Counted from the first letter of the stretch, positions 32,928-42,692 are shown. The stretch is 64,000 nt of DNA from Sphingobacterium faecale (GCF_016746095.1 NZ_JAERTY010000003.1:124001-188000), one strand, 5' to 3'. Translations and numbers: made by a program. Notes: generated by a model from the letters alone, not told the origin.

Positions 32928-35900
32928 TTACAAATTTAATTTTACGCCAACGCTTATTGTCAATGGTCGTGGAATAGAACCTGCTTCCGGATCTATACCA
33001 TCCTTATTTTTTGTCCATAATAATCCAATATTATTAAGATAGCTAAATAGCTCAATATCCCTTACAAAGGATCTTACCTTTCCACTTTCAAATGGGCGAA
33101 ACCCCACATGAACATCCTGAAGACGGATAAATGAGCCGCTTCTAACATTCACCTCACTATTGCCATAGAAACTGTCCCTACCGGCTTTTACAGGGTATTG
33201 AATAGAGGGAATTGTGGTTGATAATTCATCACCACTTTTCTGCCAACGATTATTATAATCAGAATGTAGTGAACGATAACTTCTAAAAAGATCATCATAA
33301 GAAATTGTTGACTTTTTAAAATAATGCCCAAAACTATAAGTGATATTTGCTGAAAAAAACCATTTTTTGTAACTAAAATCATTTCTAAAAGAGCCAAAGA
33401 GTGGTGGGATCGCTCTACCATGAAAAATTAAGTCGTCAAGCGTTGTATTTAACAGGGAACTTATTTCTGAATAATTATCACTAATTTCTCCATTTAAGTA
33501 CCCTAGGGGGTTTCCATTCTCTGCGTCTAATCCAGCCCATTTATAACTATATATACCAAATAATGGTTTCCTCTCAACAGGCGTGTAAAAAACACTTTCT
33601 CTATTTACACTTCGATCAATAAAAAAAACACCGATTTGGGTGGGAGCCAGATTGTATTTAGTAATTTCATCGATAGCATAACTTAACATCAATACACTAT
33701 TCCATTTCCAACTTCTATCTATATTTTTACTTCTAAACGTCAAATCGAATCCTTCCCCCTTCATATCCGCTACATTTCCCTTAAATTTTGCCATACCAGT
33801 AGTTAAACCTAAGGAACTTTCACCAATCAAATCTTTGCCCTTCTTTTTGAAATATTCAAAACTTCCACTGATACGCTGGTTCTTAAATTCAAAATCTAAA
33901 CCTAGGTTCCACATAGATATCTTTTCCCATCTTAAATTTGGATTAGGTGGGGAAATAATCCAAGCCCTCGGCAATCCGGAAAAACTATCATTAGACATTT
34001 GGGCAGTAGTATAAGCAGTAACGGAATGATCAATATTACCGTTATAGCCATAAGTCGCTTTCAGGTGTATATAGGGCAACCATTCTACTTTATAAAACCC
34101 CTCGTCGCTCAACTTCCATTTTGCCCCCACACTCCAAAGTGGAACTGCCCGTTGATTAGCGGCAACTCCAAATAAATTAGACTGATCTATACGCCCACTT
34201 AGAGAAAAAACATAACGCTCATTGTTTACATAAGAAATATTTGAATAGTATGATCTGAACCTATCGACCGTTCCAGTTATCCCCCTTACCTCAGGTATAA
34301 ATGCACTTCCTGATGGATACAATGAATACGATGTATTATAATTTATAAACATAGAAGAACCTGTTGCAACTTCATACCCGTACATACCGCTGCGATGCCC
34401 TGCTGTTTTTGTCTCCCTGACTTCAAAACCTGTAATTGCGCTAATATTACTTCTACCCCAGCTATTATTATAATTAAATTGAAACCGTCCATTATGACTT
34501 TCCATATTATCATCATAGTTGTGGCGGATTGCACCAGGGGGAATGTTCCTATATACACCTTTCGAATCTACCGTAGAATACCGATTAATCAGATCCCTGA
34601 CAAAGAAAGATTCTTCATCATAAAGATTCAGTCTTGATTCACCTTGCTTTTGGTATTGATAATGAAAATCAGCTGTCAACCCATCAACGACATGATAGCT
34701 CGTACGAATCAATGCACGAACGCTGTTATTCTGCCCTCTAAGATCAGTATAATTCATTTCTTCTAACGGATAATATGACCAGTCTAACAATCCCTTTTCA
34801 ATACTTTTTTCAAGAAACATCTGACGATATTTATTGTTAATTGGTAAAGGATTTCCCAAATCATCTGCCAAATGAGCATAAGGATAAAGATTGCGAACTC
34901 CAATATTAAGATCATTAAGAGTATTATCTACACGATTATTCATTCTTATGTAATCCAAACCCAATGAAACTCTTAATTTCTCAACAAGATTAAAATTTTG
35001 GAGAGTACTAATACTTATTCTTGCATTATTATTTCCTACAAGACTACTCCTGTTCTGATCATAGCCCACACTATAATAGTAATTATGCTTCTCGCCACCA
35101 CCACTCATATTGAGTGCGTATAACTGATTGATAGATTTCCGATAAAAATACTTTGAAATATCATCCCGCACATCAAAAGTTTTCATTTTTTCAATTTCGC
35201 TCTCTAAGACTTCTTTATCTATTTGTCCTTTTCTTTCTTTTTCCAGAAGCTCTATCACTGGACTTAACGCAGGAAAAGTGAACGTGTTATTGAGATCATT
35301 ATTAAAATGACCTTTATCGAAGAGCATCCGTTCAATCTCAATAAAATCAGCAGAGCTCATTTTCGGCCGATAATATAAGTTAGGTTTTTGTCCAATTGTT
35401 GTACTAGCATTAAAGTTAATTCTCAAAGGTTGGTTGTTTTTCCCTTTTTTAGATGTAATAACAATCACCCCATTTCCTGCTCTTACTCCCCAAATCGATG
35501 CAGCTGCTGCATCTTTAAGAACGGTGACTGTTTCGATATCGTTTGGATTAATCCCCTGTATATCGCCTTCATATGGAAAATTATCCAACACAATCAAAGG
35601 CTGATCATTTGCATAAATAGTACTTCTCCCTCTAATACTTAATTTAGGCTCACCATCCCCTCTTTCGTCAAATAACAAGGAAGGAGTGATTCCCTTTAAT
35701 CTTCCGATAATATCTGAAGAATTAGACCTATTTAACAGCTTGTTATTAATTTGTTCAAAACTACCTGTAGCTCTTTCTTTTGGGATTTCCTGGTAACCAG
35801 TATGTACGTCTACAGCATCTATTTCAGAAGAAACAGAAACTAGAATAATAGTTACAGGTTTTATACTAGCTCTAATTTCTTGTTGAATATATCCCACATA

Positions 35901-36479
35901 AGAAACTACCAACACCGCATCCTCCTCGACTCCATCTAAGCTAAACTCACCATTATGATTGGTAGAGGTAGTCAATTTAAAACCTTTTACATTTATAGAT
36001 GCACCTGTCAAAGGCTTTCCCAAAGAATCAACCACCCTTCCTCTGACATCAATTACTTGTAAAAAGCTATCCTTCTTATCATTTACTGTTTTTCTCTTTC
36101 GACTCAGGCTAATCGTTTTTCCACTAATCTCATAATGGAGAGACTGATCTCTCAGTATTAACCCTAACACCTCTTCTAAAGATCTATTTTTTACACTAAG
36201 CGAAACCTTCTTAGCGTCTTTAAAATCAGCTGGATCAAACATAAAAGCATAACCAGTCTGTTTGCGGAGCTCACGCAAGACATTTTCTAATGATGTTTTT
36301 TGGACATGAATATTGACTTGCGAAAAACTATTGCTAAATGCTGTAATACTAAATGCAAAAACTAGGATCAAGGTCAGTTTCATAATCCGAAGAAAAATTA
36401 AGTAGTTCTTTTCACAGACTCGTTGTGATCTGATTTGAAACGAACACAATAAGTCCTCAAAATGAATGATGAAATTCAT
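32928..36479 (-). CDS. SusC/RagA-family TonB-linked outer-membrane transporter with STN domain
   Basis: 1183 residues. A signal anchor centres on LTLILVFAFSITAFSNSFSQ; the long n-region suggests that the Met at 36383 may be the true start. The domains in order are: STN (about 55-125, TSLENVLRELRKQTGYAFMF), which in such systems contacts the FecR anti-sigma; a carboxypeptidase-like regulatory domain (about 142-225, IDVRGRVVDSLGKPLTGASINVKG); a TonB plug (ITVLKDAAAASIWGVRAGNGVIVITSKKG); and a 22-strand barrel ending SVGVKLNL. It imports a ligand across the outer membrane using TonB energy. The STN domain plus adjacent fecR and sigma genes indicate cell-surface signalling. Confidence 0.93.
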   Translation of the reverse strand: MNFIIHFEDLLCSFQIRSQRVCEKNYLIFLRIMKLTLILVFAFSITAFSNSFSQVNIHVQKTSLENVLRELRKQTGYAFMFDPADFKDAKKVSLSVKNRSLEEVLGLILRDQSLHYEISGKTISLSRKRKTVNDKKDSFLQVIDVRGRVVDSLGKPLTGASINVKGFKLTTSTNHNGEFSLDGVEEDAVLVVSYVGYIQQEIRASIKPVTIILVSVSSEIDAVDVHTGYQEIPKERATGSFEQINNKLLNRSNSSDIIGRLKGITPSLLFDERGDGEPKLSIRGRSTIYANDQPLIVLDNFPYEGDIQGINPNDIETVTVLKDAAAASIWGVRAGNGVIVITSKKGKNNQPLRINFNASTTIGQKPNLYYRPKMSSADFIEIERMLFDKGHFNNDLNNTFTFPALSPVIELLEKERKGQIDKEVLESEIEKMKTFDVRDDISKYFYRKSINQLYALNMSGGGEKHNYYYSVGYDQNRSSLVGNNNARISISTLQNFNLVEKLRVSLGLDYIRMNNRVDNTLNDLNIGVRNLYPYAHLADDLGNPLPINNKYRQMFLEKSIEKGLLDWSYYPLEEMNYTDLRGQNNSVRALIRTSYHVVDGLTADFHYQYQKQGESRLNLYDEESFFVRDLINRYSTVDSKGVYRNIPPGAIRHNYDDNMESHNGRFQFNYNNSWGRSNISAITGFEVRETKTAGHRSGMYGYEVATGSSMFINYNTSYSLYPSGSAFIPEVRGITGTVDRFRSYYSNISYVNNERYVFSLSGRIDQSNLFGVAANQRAVPLWSVGAKWKLSDEGFYKVEWLPYIHLKATYGYNGNIDHSVTAYTTAQMSNDSFSGLPRAWIISPPNPNLRWEKISMWNLGLDFEFKNQRISGSFEYFKKKGKDLIGESSLGLTTGMAKFKGNVADMKGEGFDLTFRSKNIDRSWKWNSVLMLSYAIDEITKYNLAPTQIGVFFIDRSVNRESVFYTPVERKPLFGIYSYKWAGLDAENGNPLGYLNGEISDNYSEISSLLNTTLDDLIFHGRAIPPLFGSFRNDFSYKKWFFSANITYSFGHYFKKSTISYDDLFRSYRSLHSDYNNRWQKSGDELSTTIPSIQYPVKAGRDSFYGNSEVNVRSGSFIRLQDVHVGFRPFESGKVRSFVRDIELFSYLNNIGLLWTKNKDGIDPEAGSIPRPLTISVGVKLNL

Positions 36480-36545
36480 ATATTTGTTGTGTTATTGTTA
36501 ATAATTATGTTTACTAATCGGTAATGTGATTCACACTTTAACATT

Positions 36546-36573
36546 GACCGAAAGTGCTCGAACACTTTCGGTC
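36546..36573. terminator. Strong hairpin between fecR and susC
   Basis: The 11-bp perfect repeat GACCGAAAGTG / CACTTTCGGTC (36546-36556, 36563-36573) has a 6-nt loop and no clear T run on the minus strand. It may end or attenuate fecR transcripts before susC. Confidence 0.5.
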
Positions 36574-36598
36574 TGTTTGTAGTGCAAGATTTATACTA

Positions 36599-37759
36599 TT
36601 ATCTACTTACAACCACCCTCCTTTCCTTACCACCGACACCATCGGCTACGATCTTCAATTTTACTTTGCTCGTTCTTTCAATTAATTGCAGAACTTCAGA
36701 TAGATTTACATTTCGAGGTATTTCTCCATAGAGAATAACATCTGGAATACTTCCTATATCTATATTAAAGTCATACCACCTGCTCAGTTCAAGCAATATA
36801 TACTTTAGACTTGTGTTGTGAAAAATTAAAATATTGTTCCTCCAAGCAACATAGTCCTCTGTTTCAACAGTATTAACACTCAGCTTATCATCGACTAATC
36901 GAGCTTGCTGATCGGGTTCCAACAGAGTTTCTCTACCATTCACTATAATTTTCACAGACCCCTCTACCAAGGTTGTCAAGATTGCCCCACCATCTTTATA
37001 AGAGTTGACATTAAACTGAGTGCCGAGCACTTTTACTTTTTGGGCACCACTCACTACAATAAAAGGCAATAGTTTATTAGGTGCAACCTCGAAATAAGCC
37101 TCACCAATTAATTCAACAGTCCTATTATCCGCTTCAAAATGACTTGGATATTTAAGCGTAGTAGCTGCATTTAACCACACTTTAGTACCATCAGGCAAGG
37201 TAACCTGATATTGTCCTCCATTCGGAGTTGTAAGCACAAGTATCTGGCTATCCCCAGATGGTTTATTCAAAACAAGACTACCATCTGCATACCTAATAGA
37301 GTCCGAATCAAAAATAATTTCCGCATGCTGATCGCTCAGAGCAATCGTACTTCCGTCGGCTAATGTAAGAATAGCTTGATTAGTTCCAGGTGCAATATCT
37401 ATAGCTTCAACGACCGAATTTTCGTAAGACTGCAGTTGCTGTTTTTGGTACATATAAAACGCAACACTCATAACCAATAGTATACTAGCAGCTATTTTTA
37501 ACCATCCAAATACATTACTTCGTTTTTCTATCAGCCTATCCTCTACATACAAAGGATTCATGCGCTCAACTCTTTGCCTTATCTCAGCCGAATTCATAAA
37601 ATCTTCTGGCACATCATCCAGCAGTCCTTCAGAAATTAATACAGCCAGCTGCTCTCTATTTTGCTCCGAACGTATATACAAAAGAAGCTCCTCCACCTCC
37701 GTTGCAGTACAAGCATTCTCTTTATAACGTTTTAGTACTTCTAATATCTGTTGGTCCAT
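36599..37759 (-). CDS. FecR-family anti-sigma factor
   Basis: 386 residues. A cytoplasmic N-terminal part (about 1-80) should hold the sigma factor. One membrane segment follows (WLKIAASILLVMSVAFYMY), then a periplasmic FecR domain (TTPNGGQYQVTLPDGTKVWLNAATTLKYPSHF, GEAYFEVA) and a C-terminal DUF4974 domain (NLSEVLQLIERTSKVKLKI) that would meet the STN domain of SusC. It lies downstream of the sigma gene with a 122-bp gap. Confidence 0.93.
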   Translation of the reverse strand: MDQQILEVLKRYKENACTATEVEELLLYIRSEQNREQLAVLISEGLLDDVPEDFMNSAEIRQRVERMNPLYVEDRLIEKRSNVFGWLKIAASILLVMSVAFYMYQKQQLQSYENSVVEAIDIAPGTNQAILTLADGSTIALSDQHAEIIFDSDSIRYADGSLVLNKPSGDSQILVLTTPNGGQYQVTLPDGTKVWLNAATTLKYPSHFEADNRTVELIGEAYFEVAPNKLLPFIVVSGAQKVKVLGTQFNVNSYKDGGAILTTLVEGSVKIIVNGRETLLEPDQQARLVDDKLSVNTVETEDYVAWRNNILIFHNTSLKYILLELSRWYDFNIDIGSIPDVILYGEIPRNVNLSEVLQLIERTSKVKLKIVADGVGGKERRVVVSR

Positions 37760-37881
37760 AATTTATTACTAGCCCCTTTACTATGTAATACGATTTATAA
37801 AGAGGAATGTACCAATCAAAAAGTTAGAATATTTCAAACATCCGACTAACAACCTAATGGTCAGCGTATCAAAACAAAAAT

Positions 37882-38466
37882 TCAATTCCCTAACGCAAGC
37901 AATAAGAGAATAATGACATGAGGCCCCATTTGTTCTTTCAGTGTGCGAGTAGCCTTGGCTAAATGATTTCGTACCGTCAAACTGCTAATACCAAGTTCTG
38001 TTGCAGCCTGCTCATAGCTAAGTCCATCATGCTTCACAAGCTTATATACTTTTTGGCACTGCGATGGTAGTTGGTCAATAATAGTTTGGTAAAGACTTTC
38101 GGTTTCTTTTAAAGCCAAATCTTCTTCGACATGAGAATAAAGCTCGGTATTTCTAAAACTAATATAGTTATTGACCTGCTGAGATATATCTACCCGTTTT
38201 AAATAATCATAGATCTGATATTTAGCACAAGTAAATAAAAACGAGCGAAAAGACTTCTCTAGGTCAATATTAGCCCGCTTCTGCCAAATCTTAGCAAACA
38301 AATCTTGATGAATATCATTCGCCACTTCTTGATCGCGTACCATTTTCAAAATATTACCATACAAAGGCACACTATAATATCCGTAAAGAATATTAAAAGC
38401 ACGTTCCTCTCCCCTCTTCAGCTCTTCTAGAAGTTTTTGCTCATCATTTAAAGGAATAATTTTCAA
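37882..38466 (-). CDS. ECF sigma-70 factor, Bacteroides expansion family
   Basis: 194 residues. Region 2 covers FNILYGYYSVPLYGNILKMVRDQEVANDIHQDLFAKIWQKR. Region 4 covers LPSQCQKVYKLVKHDGLSYEQAATELGISSLTVRNHLAKATR. A short hydrophobic tail (VIILLLLALGN) ends the protein, as in many Bacteroidota ECF factors. It should direct transcription of the SusCD operon when FecR releases it. No family member tells the inducing signal. Confidence 0.93.
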   Translation of the reverse strand: MKIIPLNDEQKLLEELKRGEERAFNILYGYYSVPLYGNILKMVRDQEVANDIHQDLFAKIWQKRANIDLEKSFRSFLFTCAKYQIYDYLKRVDISQQVNNYISFRNTELYSHVEEDLALKETESLYQTIIDQLPSQCQKVYKLVKHDGLSYEQAATELGISSLTVRNHLAKATRTLKEQMGPHVIILLLLALGN

Positions 38467-38938
38467 TTCAGATTATACTTAGTTTTCAATAAACGTAATA
38501 AAAATTACTGACATTTTTAAGAATACGAGTAAAAATCCACTATTGCTTTTTCCTTAATTCGCTTAATAAAAAAGCATCCTTTTGCACTATAGAGAACTCA
38601 TAACCTATATAACAACCGATCACTTCATAAAAGTAACACGTGCATTTACGAAAGCTTTACAAGATTAGTAAGCAGCAGAAAATAGATATATAACATATTT
38701 AATTATAACAAGATATTCATCTATTAAAAATAGCAACATATAAAACCGACAATGTGCTAATCAATAATCCTAAACTCCACTACCTTATCGACACTTGGTC
38801 GCAAGACTGTGTCCAATTACAAACTGCAAATATTGGGCTAGCACTTCCCAAAATGGCACTCATGAGATCTTTTCTATAGCCCGCTCATTGATACACTCAG
38901 GAATAAGAAACGAAAGGAAGCAATGGAGCTGCATCGAA

Positions 38939-39106
38939 TCATCCTAAAACCCTAACCTTACCAACGCTAACAAACCAAGATTCTCTATCAATCGAATAAT
39001 AATGTTCATTGACAAAATCTCCGCCTGCCAAGTAACTGATATTATATTAGTTTTCATTATCAACAATCGCCTGATAGATAAATGGAAGAAGGACTTTTTT
39101 TAAATC
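38939..39106 (-). pseudogene. Possible decayed coding fragment
   Basis: One minus-strand frame encodes about 55 residues, such as LLPFIYQAIVDNEN and YLAGGDFVNEHYYSIDRESW, interrupted only by a TAA at 39047-39049 and ended by a TGA. The text looks protein-like, but no family is recognised and no start is present. Confidence 0.25.
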
Positions 39107-39381
39107 CATCCTCTACTTTTGTCATCTTAAAGTAAAGTCCAATTACACTATTCGGCCTTAAAAGACAGCCGTAACCCATATTTAGTATCGGGCTTCTGTA
39201 ATAGATGAATTAATAAAGAAACGAAGAGTGAGGAACGTGAAATAAACATACTTTTGATAAAAAAAGTAATTGAAGTAATGTGAGTTCGAATTAAACGACC
39301 TAGATTTAATCACTTTCATCTCATTATTTGACTAAAAAATTCTCACCCCTACTGCGCAGTACTAATGCCATTATAAAAATT

Positions 39382-39407
39382 AGAAATCAATAGATTTCTG
39401 TTTTTTT
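39382..39407 (+). terminator. Orphan terminator-like hairpin
   Basis: AGAAATC / GATTTCT (39382-39388, 39393-39399) with a 4-nt loop is followed by G and seven T residues. No intact plus-strand gene lies upstream. Confidence 0.5.
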
Positions 39408-39469
39408 AAATACACCTGTAGCTTTTACCAAAAACCCTCCGTTATAATTACAAAAAAAGAATAGAAAAG

Positions 39470-40183
39470 ATGAAAACACAAACTATTAAATTATTCTTCA
39501 TTGCGCTTCTAAGTGTATCAGTCTTAAGTGGATGTCTTAAAGATAATGACGACATCAATAATGTTCCAAGAGCAAGACTTTCCATGGTCAACTCGTATTC
39601 ACCGGTTGCATACATTGTTCATATGGCAGACAACAACAACCTGACCTCTCACCACAACCCGCTAAAATACAATCAGTTCAACAACTTTCCTCCTACATTC
39701 CTATATGTTGGAAATAGAAAAATAAAAACAATATCCCCAGAAAACAAAACCTTAATCGACACGGTATATACCTTTAAGGACAGTTCATCCTACACTTCTT
39801 TTGTATTTGGAACGCTAGAAAATCCGAAGCAAATCATCACCGAAGATAAAAGTGTTGAAATGCAAGGTAGCAAATCCGCATTACGTTTCTTTCATTTAGC
39901 AAACAATACAACAAAAGTCAATGTCTACTTAAATAGCTTAGAATCACAAATTTACAAAAACAGAGAAATTGAAGATATATTAACAGGCGAAAACCTTAAA
40001 CATGCCGATTTTGCTGTACAAAACAGTGGAAAAAACAAAATCATTATTACAGATGAAAGCAATAAAATTTTGATTGAGCGAGAATATGATTTCGCACAGG
40101 GAAAATACTACTCTATCCTCTTAACAGGAGATAAAAATTCCACAACAACCCCGCTATACTTAGGTGTCGTACCACAATATTAA
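39470..40183 (+). CDS. DUF4397-type lipoprotein
   Basis: 237 residues with a lipoprotein signal (SVSVLSGC, lipid Cys near residue 22) followed by Asp-rich KDNDD, which fits a surface or outer-membrane lipoprotein. The body is all-beta with two similar halves: ARLSMVNSYSPVAYIVHMADN and SALRFFHLANNTTKVNVYLN. This duplicated pattern matches DUF4397, a beta-sandwich of unknown function common in Bacteroidota. It has its own terminator and is monocistronic. Confidence 0.75.
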   Translation: MKTQTIKLFFIALLSVSVLSGCLKDNDDINNVPRARLSMVNSYSPVAYIVHMADNNNLTSHHNPLKYNQFNNFPPTFLYVGNRKIKTISPENKTLIDTVYTFKDSSSYTSFVFGTLENPKQIITEDKSVEMQGSKSALRFFHLANNTTKVNVYLNSLESQIYKNREIEDILTGENLKHADFAVQNSGKNKIIITDESNKILIEREYDFAQGKYYSILLTGDKNSTTTPLYLGVVPQY

Positions 40184-40204
40184 AATTCCATTTTAATTAG
40201 CACG

Positions 40205-40239
40205 GAGGGTATGTTTATACGAACATACCTTCTTTTTTT
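40205..40239 (+). terminator. Terminator of the DUF4397 gene
   Basis: An 11-bp stem (40205-40215 with 40222-40232, one G-T pair) and 6-nt loop are followed by a long T run. Confidence 0.8.
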
Positions 40240-40275
40240 ATACTCAATCCCTATAATTACCCAATAAATAACAAT

Positions 40276-40308
40276 AAAAAAAGGATCCTCAATGTGAGAA
40301 TCCTTTTT
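40276..40308 (-). terminator. Terminator of the tRNA-Arg gene
   Basis: AAAAAGGAT / ATCCTTTTT arms plus an inner CTCA / TGAG stem with one mismatch start about 3 bp after the tRNA 3' end. The minus-strand transcript ends in a T run. Confidence 0.7.
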
Positions 40309-40310
40309 GT

Positions 40311-40383
40311 GCGCTCCAAGGGAGTCGAACCCCTAACCTTCTGATCCGTAGTCAGATGCTCTATCCAATTAAGCTAGGAGCGC
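40311..40383 (-). tRNA. tRNA-Arg (anticodon ACG)
   Basis: The 73-nt minus-strand sequence folds as a cloverleaf. The acceptor is GCGCTCC / GGAGCGC. The anticodon arm is TCTGA-CTACGGA-TCAGA, with ACG at positions 34-36. The T arm carries GGTTCGACTCC. It reads CGU and, with inosine at position 34, CGC and CGA. CCA is not encoded. Confidence 0.95.
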
Positions 40384-40421
40384 GGCTTCCAAAACTTCAA
40401 GCTTCCTCCGTTTTGGTGATG

Positions 40422-40452
40422 CAAATATCAATACTTTTTTCAATATTTCAAA
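40422..40452 (-). promoter_or_regulatory. tRNA-Arg promoter
   Basis: On the minus strand, the -33 TTTG (40449-40452), a 19-bp spacer and a -7 GATATTTG (40422-40429, one mismatch to TAnnTTTG) give a precursor leader of about 33 nt. Confidence 0.5.
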
Positions 40453-40532
40453 CATTTTAACACCTTTTTTAGCAACAAAACCCATATTTTTTTATATATT
40501 GCTGATAGTAATAGAATTACATTTTCTTTTTT

Positions 40533-41354
40533 ATGACAGAACGTATTATCCGTAGCAACAAAATCAGAACAGAAGACATCAGTCTATCCTATCATATCAA
40601 AAAAGCAACCGAAAAAGAAAGACGTACCATTATATTTCTACACGGCTTTCCCTTCAACAAGAATTCCTGGAGACCACAATTGGAATCATTGGAAGATGAT
40701 ATCACCGGTATCGCCATAGACGTCCGTGGGCATGGATTATCTACCAGCGGTCATGGCTTTTTTAGCATTGATGTATTTGCTAAGGACATTATCGCATTTA
40801 TCAATAAACTCGACATTGAAAAAGTAACATTATGTGGAGTATCCATGGGCGGTTACATCGCTTTACGGATGTACCAACTGATCCCCGATCGTATAGAGGG
40901 CCTTATCCTCTCTGATACACATTCCAGAGCAGACGACAACACAGCTAAACAAAAGCGATTCGACAGTATCCAGGCAATTCTAAGACACGGCAGGAGACCC
41001 TTTGCACTCGGCTTTATCGACAGCCTGTTTGCTCCAAAAACAATCCTTGAAAATCCAGAAGCAGTAGAATTGATAAAAAGTAGCATAAGACGCAATCCCA
41101 TCCAAACCATATGTGCTACGATGCTCGCGCTCGCCTCTCGAACGGATACATCAGATTTACTGGCAAACATAAAAGTTCCAACATTGCTCATACGGGGCAC
41201 AGAGGACAAAATAACAGCAAAATTCCTAATGGAAGAGATGCATCAATGTATTCCAAAAGCAAGGTACATCGAAATTGAAGAAGCTGGGCATCTTCCAAAC
41301 CTAGAACAGCCTTTAGCCTTCAACAAAGAAATAAATGCTTTTTTATTGACGTAG
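40533..41354 (+). CDS. Alpha/beta-fold hydrolase
   Basis: 273 residues. The oxyanion motif is IIFLHGFPFNKNSW, then DVRGHGLS, the nucleophile elbow GVSMGGY, the acid region LLIRGTEDKIT and the catalytic His in EEAGHLPNLEQP. This is the common esterase / haloperoxidase-like fold, with no clear substrate. No signal peptide, so cytoplasmic. The stop codon lies inside a 13-bp inverted repeat shared with the convergent cysN gene. Confidence 0.88.
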   Translation: MTERIIRSNKIRTEDISLSYHIKKATEKERRTIIFLHGFPFNKNSWRPQLESLEDDITGIAIDVRGHGLSTSGHGFFSIDVFAKDIIAFINKLDIEKVTLCGVSMGGYIALRMYQLIPDRIEGLILSDTHSRADDNTAKQKRFDSIQAILRHGRRPFALGFIDSLFAPKTILENPEAVELIKSSIRRNPIQTICATMLALASRTDTSDLLANIKVPTLLIRGTEDKITAKFLMEEMHQCIPKARYIEIEEAGHLPNLEQPLAFNKEINAFLLT

Positions 41355-41387
41355 ATTAGAATAAAAACATCCTACTACGTCAATAAA
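41342..41387. terminator. Bidirectional hairpin between hydrolase and cysN
   Basis: The perfect 13-bp arms at 41342-41354 and 41375-41387 (core ATTGACGTAG / CTACGTCAAT) have a 20-nt loop. The left arm contains the stop codon of the hydrolase gene. Confidence 0.6.
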
Positions 41388-41400
41388 TCGTTAAGGATAG

Positions 41401-42645
41401 CTAACCAATCCCCTCTATAGTCAGCGCACCCACCGTAAGGTTATTCCGCGGATCAATCAATATCGCTCTCGCATTAGCAGCTAGCTCATTGTTCAGGTCA
41501 AACACGACCTCATCGGCAGCTTTTACCAAAATCCGTCCAATATCATTTAAACCTATACCACCGTCATACACCTTATCCTGACTATGAACATCATACCGAT
41601 ATAGAACCTCCAACACCTTAACCTTTGTCACCTGTGTCTGATTTTGCAAAATATACACCTGATTGGTATCCAACGGTCGATTTTCAAACCAACTCACATT
41701 TGCTTCAAAACTTCGTTCCGAACGGGACACCTTGGTTGCGCTACTAATAAAGTCTCCCCTTGAAACATCGACATCATCTGTCAGATGCAAAACAACGGAT
41801 TGTCCATCCACGGCATACAACAGGTCCTTCTGATCAAACTCAATAGCTTGCACCCGACTGCGAACACCACTCGGCAGCACCACAACTTCTTCTCCGACCG
41901 TCAATCCGTCTCCAATCACACGCCCGGCATATCCCCGATAATCGGGCAAATCTGCACTCTGCGGACGAATCACCCATTGAACAGGAAGACGCCAGGCATT
42001 GCTCACCTCCTCTTCCCAGGTTACTGTTTCCAGATACTTTAAAAGCGTAGGCCCCGTATACCACCCCATTCGATCAGAACGGTACACAATATTATCCCCT
42101 TTCAATGCAGATACAGGAACAAAATCAACATCTTTAATACCGAGCCTATCTGCCAGTAGCTGATAGTCCGATTTAATGGTTTCAAAAACAGACGCGCTAT
42201 AATCCACCATATCCATCTTATTGACACAAACTAGAACTTTTCGTAACGATAGCAACTTCGCAATAAACGAATGTCGTTTAGTCTGCTCTATCACCCCTTT
42301 TCGCGCATCGATAAGAACAATGATTAAATCAGAATTCGAAGCTCCTGTCACCATATTACGCGTATACTGTATATGCCCAGGAGCATCGGCAATAATAAAC
42401 TTACGTGCTTCCGTCTGAAAATACTTATAGGCCACATCAATGGTAATTCCCTGCTCACGCTCCGCCTTTAGACCATCCGTTAATATCGCCAGATCAACCG
42501 TACCATCATCATTCTTACGATTAGCCTTTTGAATCGCCTCAAGCTGATCATCCAGTATAGAATTCGTATCATATAGCAACCGGCCTATCAGGGTACTCTT
42601 ACCATCGTCAACAGAACCTGCTGTAATAAATTTTAATATATTCAT
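41401..42645 (-). CDS. cysN: Sulfate adenylyltransferase subunit 1 (GTPase)
   Basis: 414 residues. An EF-Tu-like GTPase has the P-loop GSVDDGKSTLIGRLL, the switch motif DAPGH and the base motif NKMD, and is followed by two beta-barrel domains. GTP hydrolysis drives ATP sulfurylase (CysD) to form APS from sulfate. No APS-kinase domain is fused. Last gene of the cys operon, 47 bp after cysD. Confidence 0.95.
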   Translation of the reverse strand: MNILKFITAGSVDDGKSTLIGRLLYDTNSILDDQLEAIQKANRKNDDGTVDLAILTDGLKAEREQGITIDVAYKYFQTEARKFIIADAPGHIQYTRNMVTGASNSDLIIVLIDARKGVIEQTKRHSFIAKLLSLRKVLVCVNKMDMVDYSASVFETIKSDYQLLADRLGIKDVDFVPVSALKGDNIVYRSDRMGWYTGPTLLKYLETVTWEEEVSNAWRLPVQWVIRPQSADLPDYRGYAGRVIGDGLTVGEEVVVLPSGVRSRVQAIEFDQKDLLYAVDGQSVVLHLTDDVDVSRGDFISSATKVSRSERSFEANVSWFENRPLDTNQVYILQNQTQVTKVKVLEVLYRYDVHSQDKVYDGGIGLNDIGRILVKAADEVVFDLNNELAANARAILIDPRNNLTVGALTIEGIG

Positions 42646-42692
42646 TTCTGATTATTTAACATCTAAATATTGTATATACCCAACACCATACG

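Larger units (their letters stand above)
38467..39469. other. Gene-poor 1-kb stretch
   Basis: No intact gene is supported. It holds one possible decayed coding segment on the minus strand (38939-39106) and a terminator-like hairpin on the plus strand near 39382-39407. The rest has stop codons in all frames. It separates the Sus locus from the DUF4397 gene and may be an old deletion or insertion scar. Confidence 0.5.

Noticed and set aside
30233..38466. Polysaccharide utilisation locus
   Set aside because: SusC and SusD are present but there is no glycoside hydrolase or polysaccharide lyase in the locus; the GH92 gene is more than 20 kb away on a separate unit.
40276..40383. Integration site at tRNA-Arg
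   Set aside because: No integrase gene nor direct repeat of the tRNA 3' end was seen near it.
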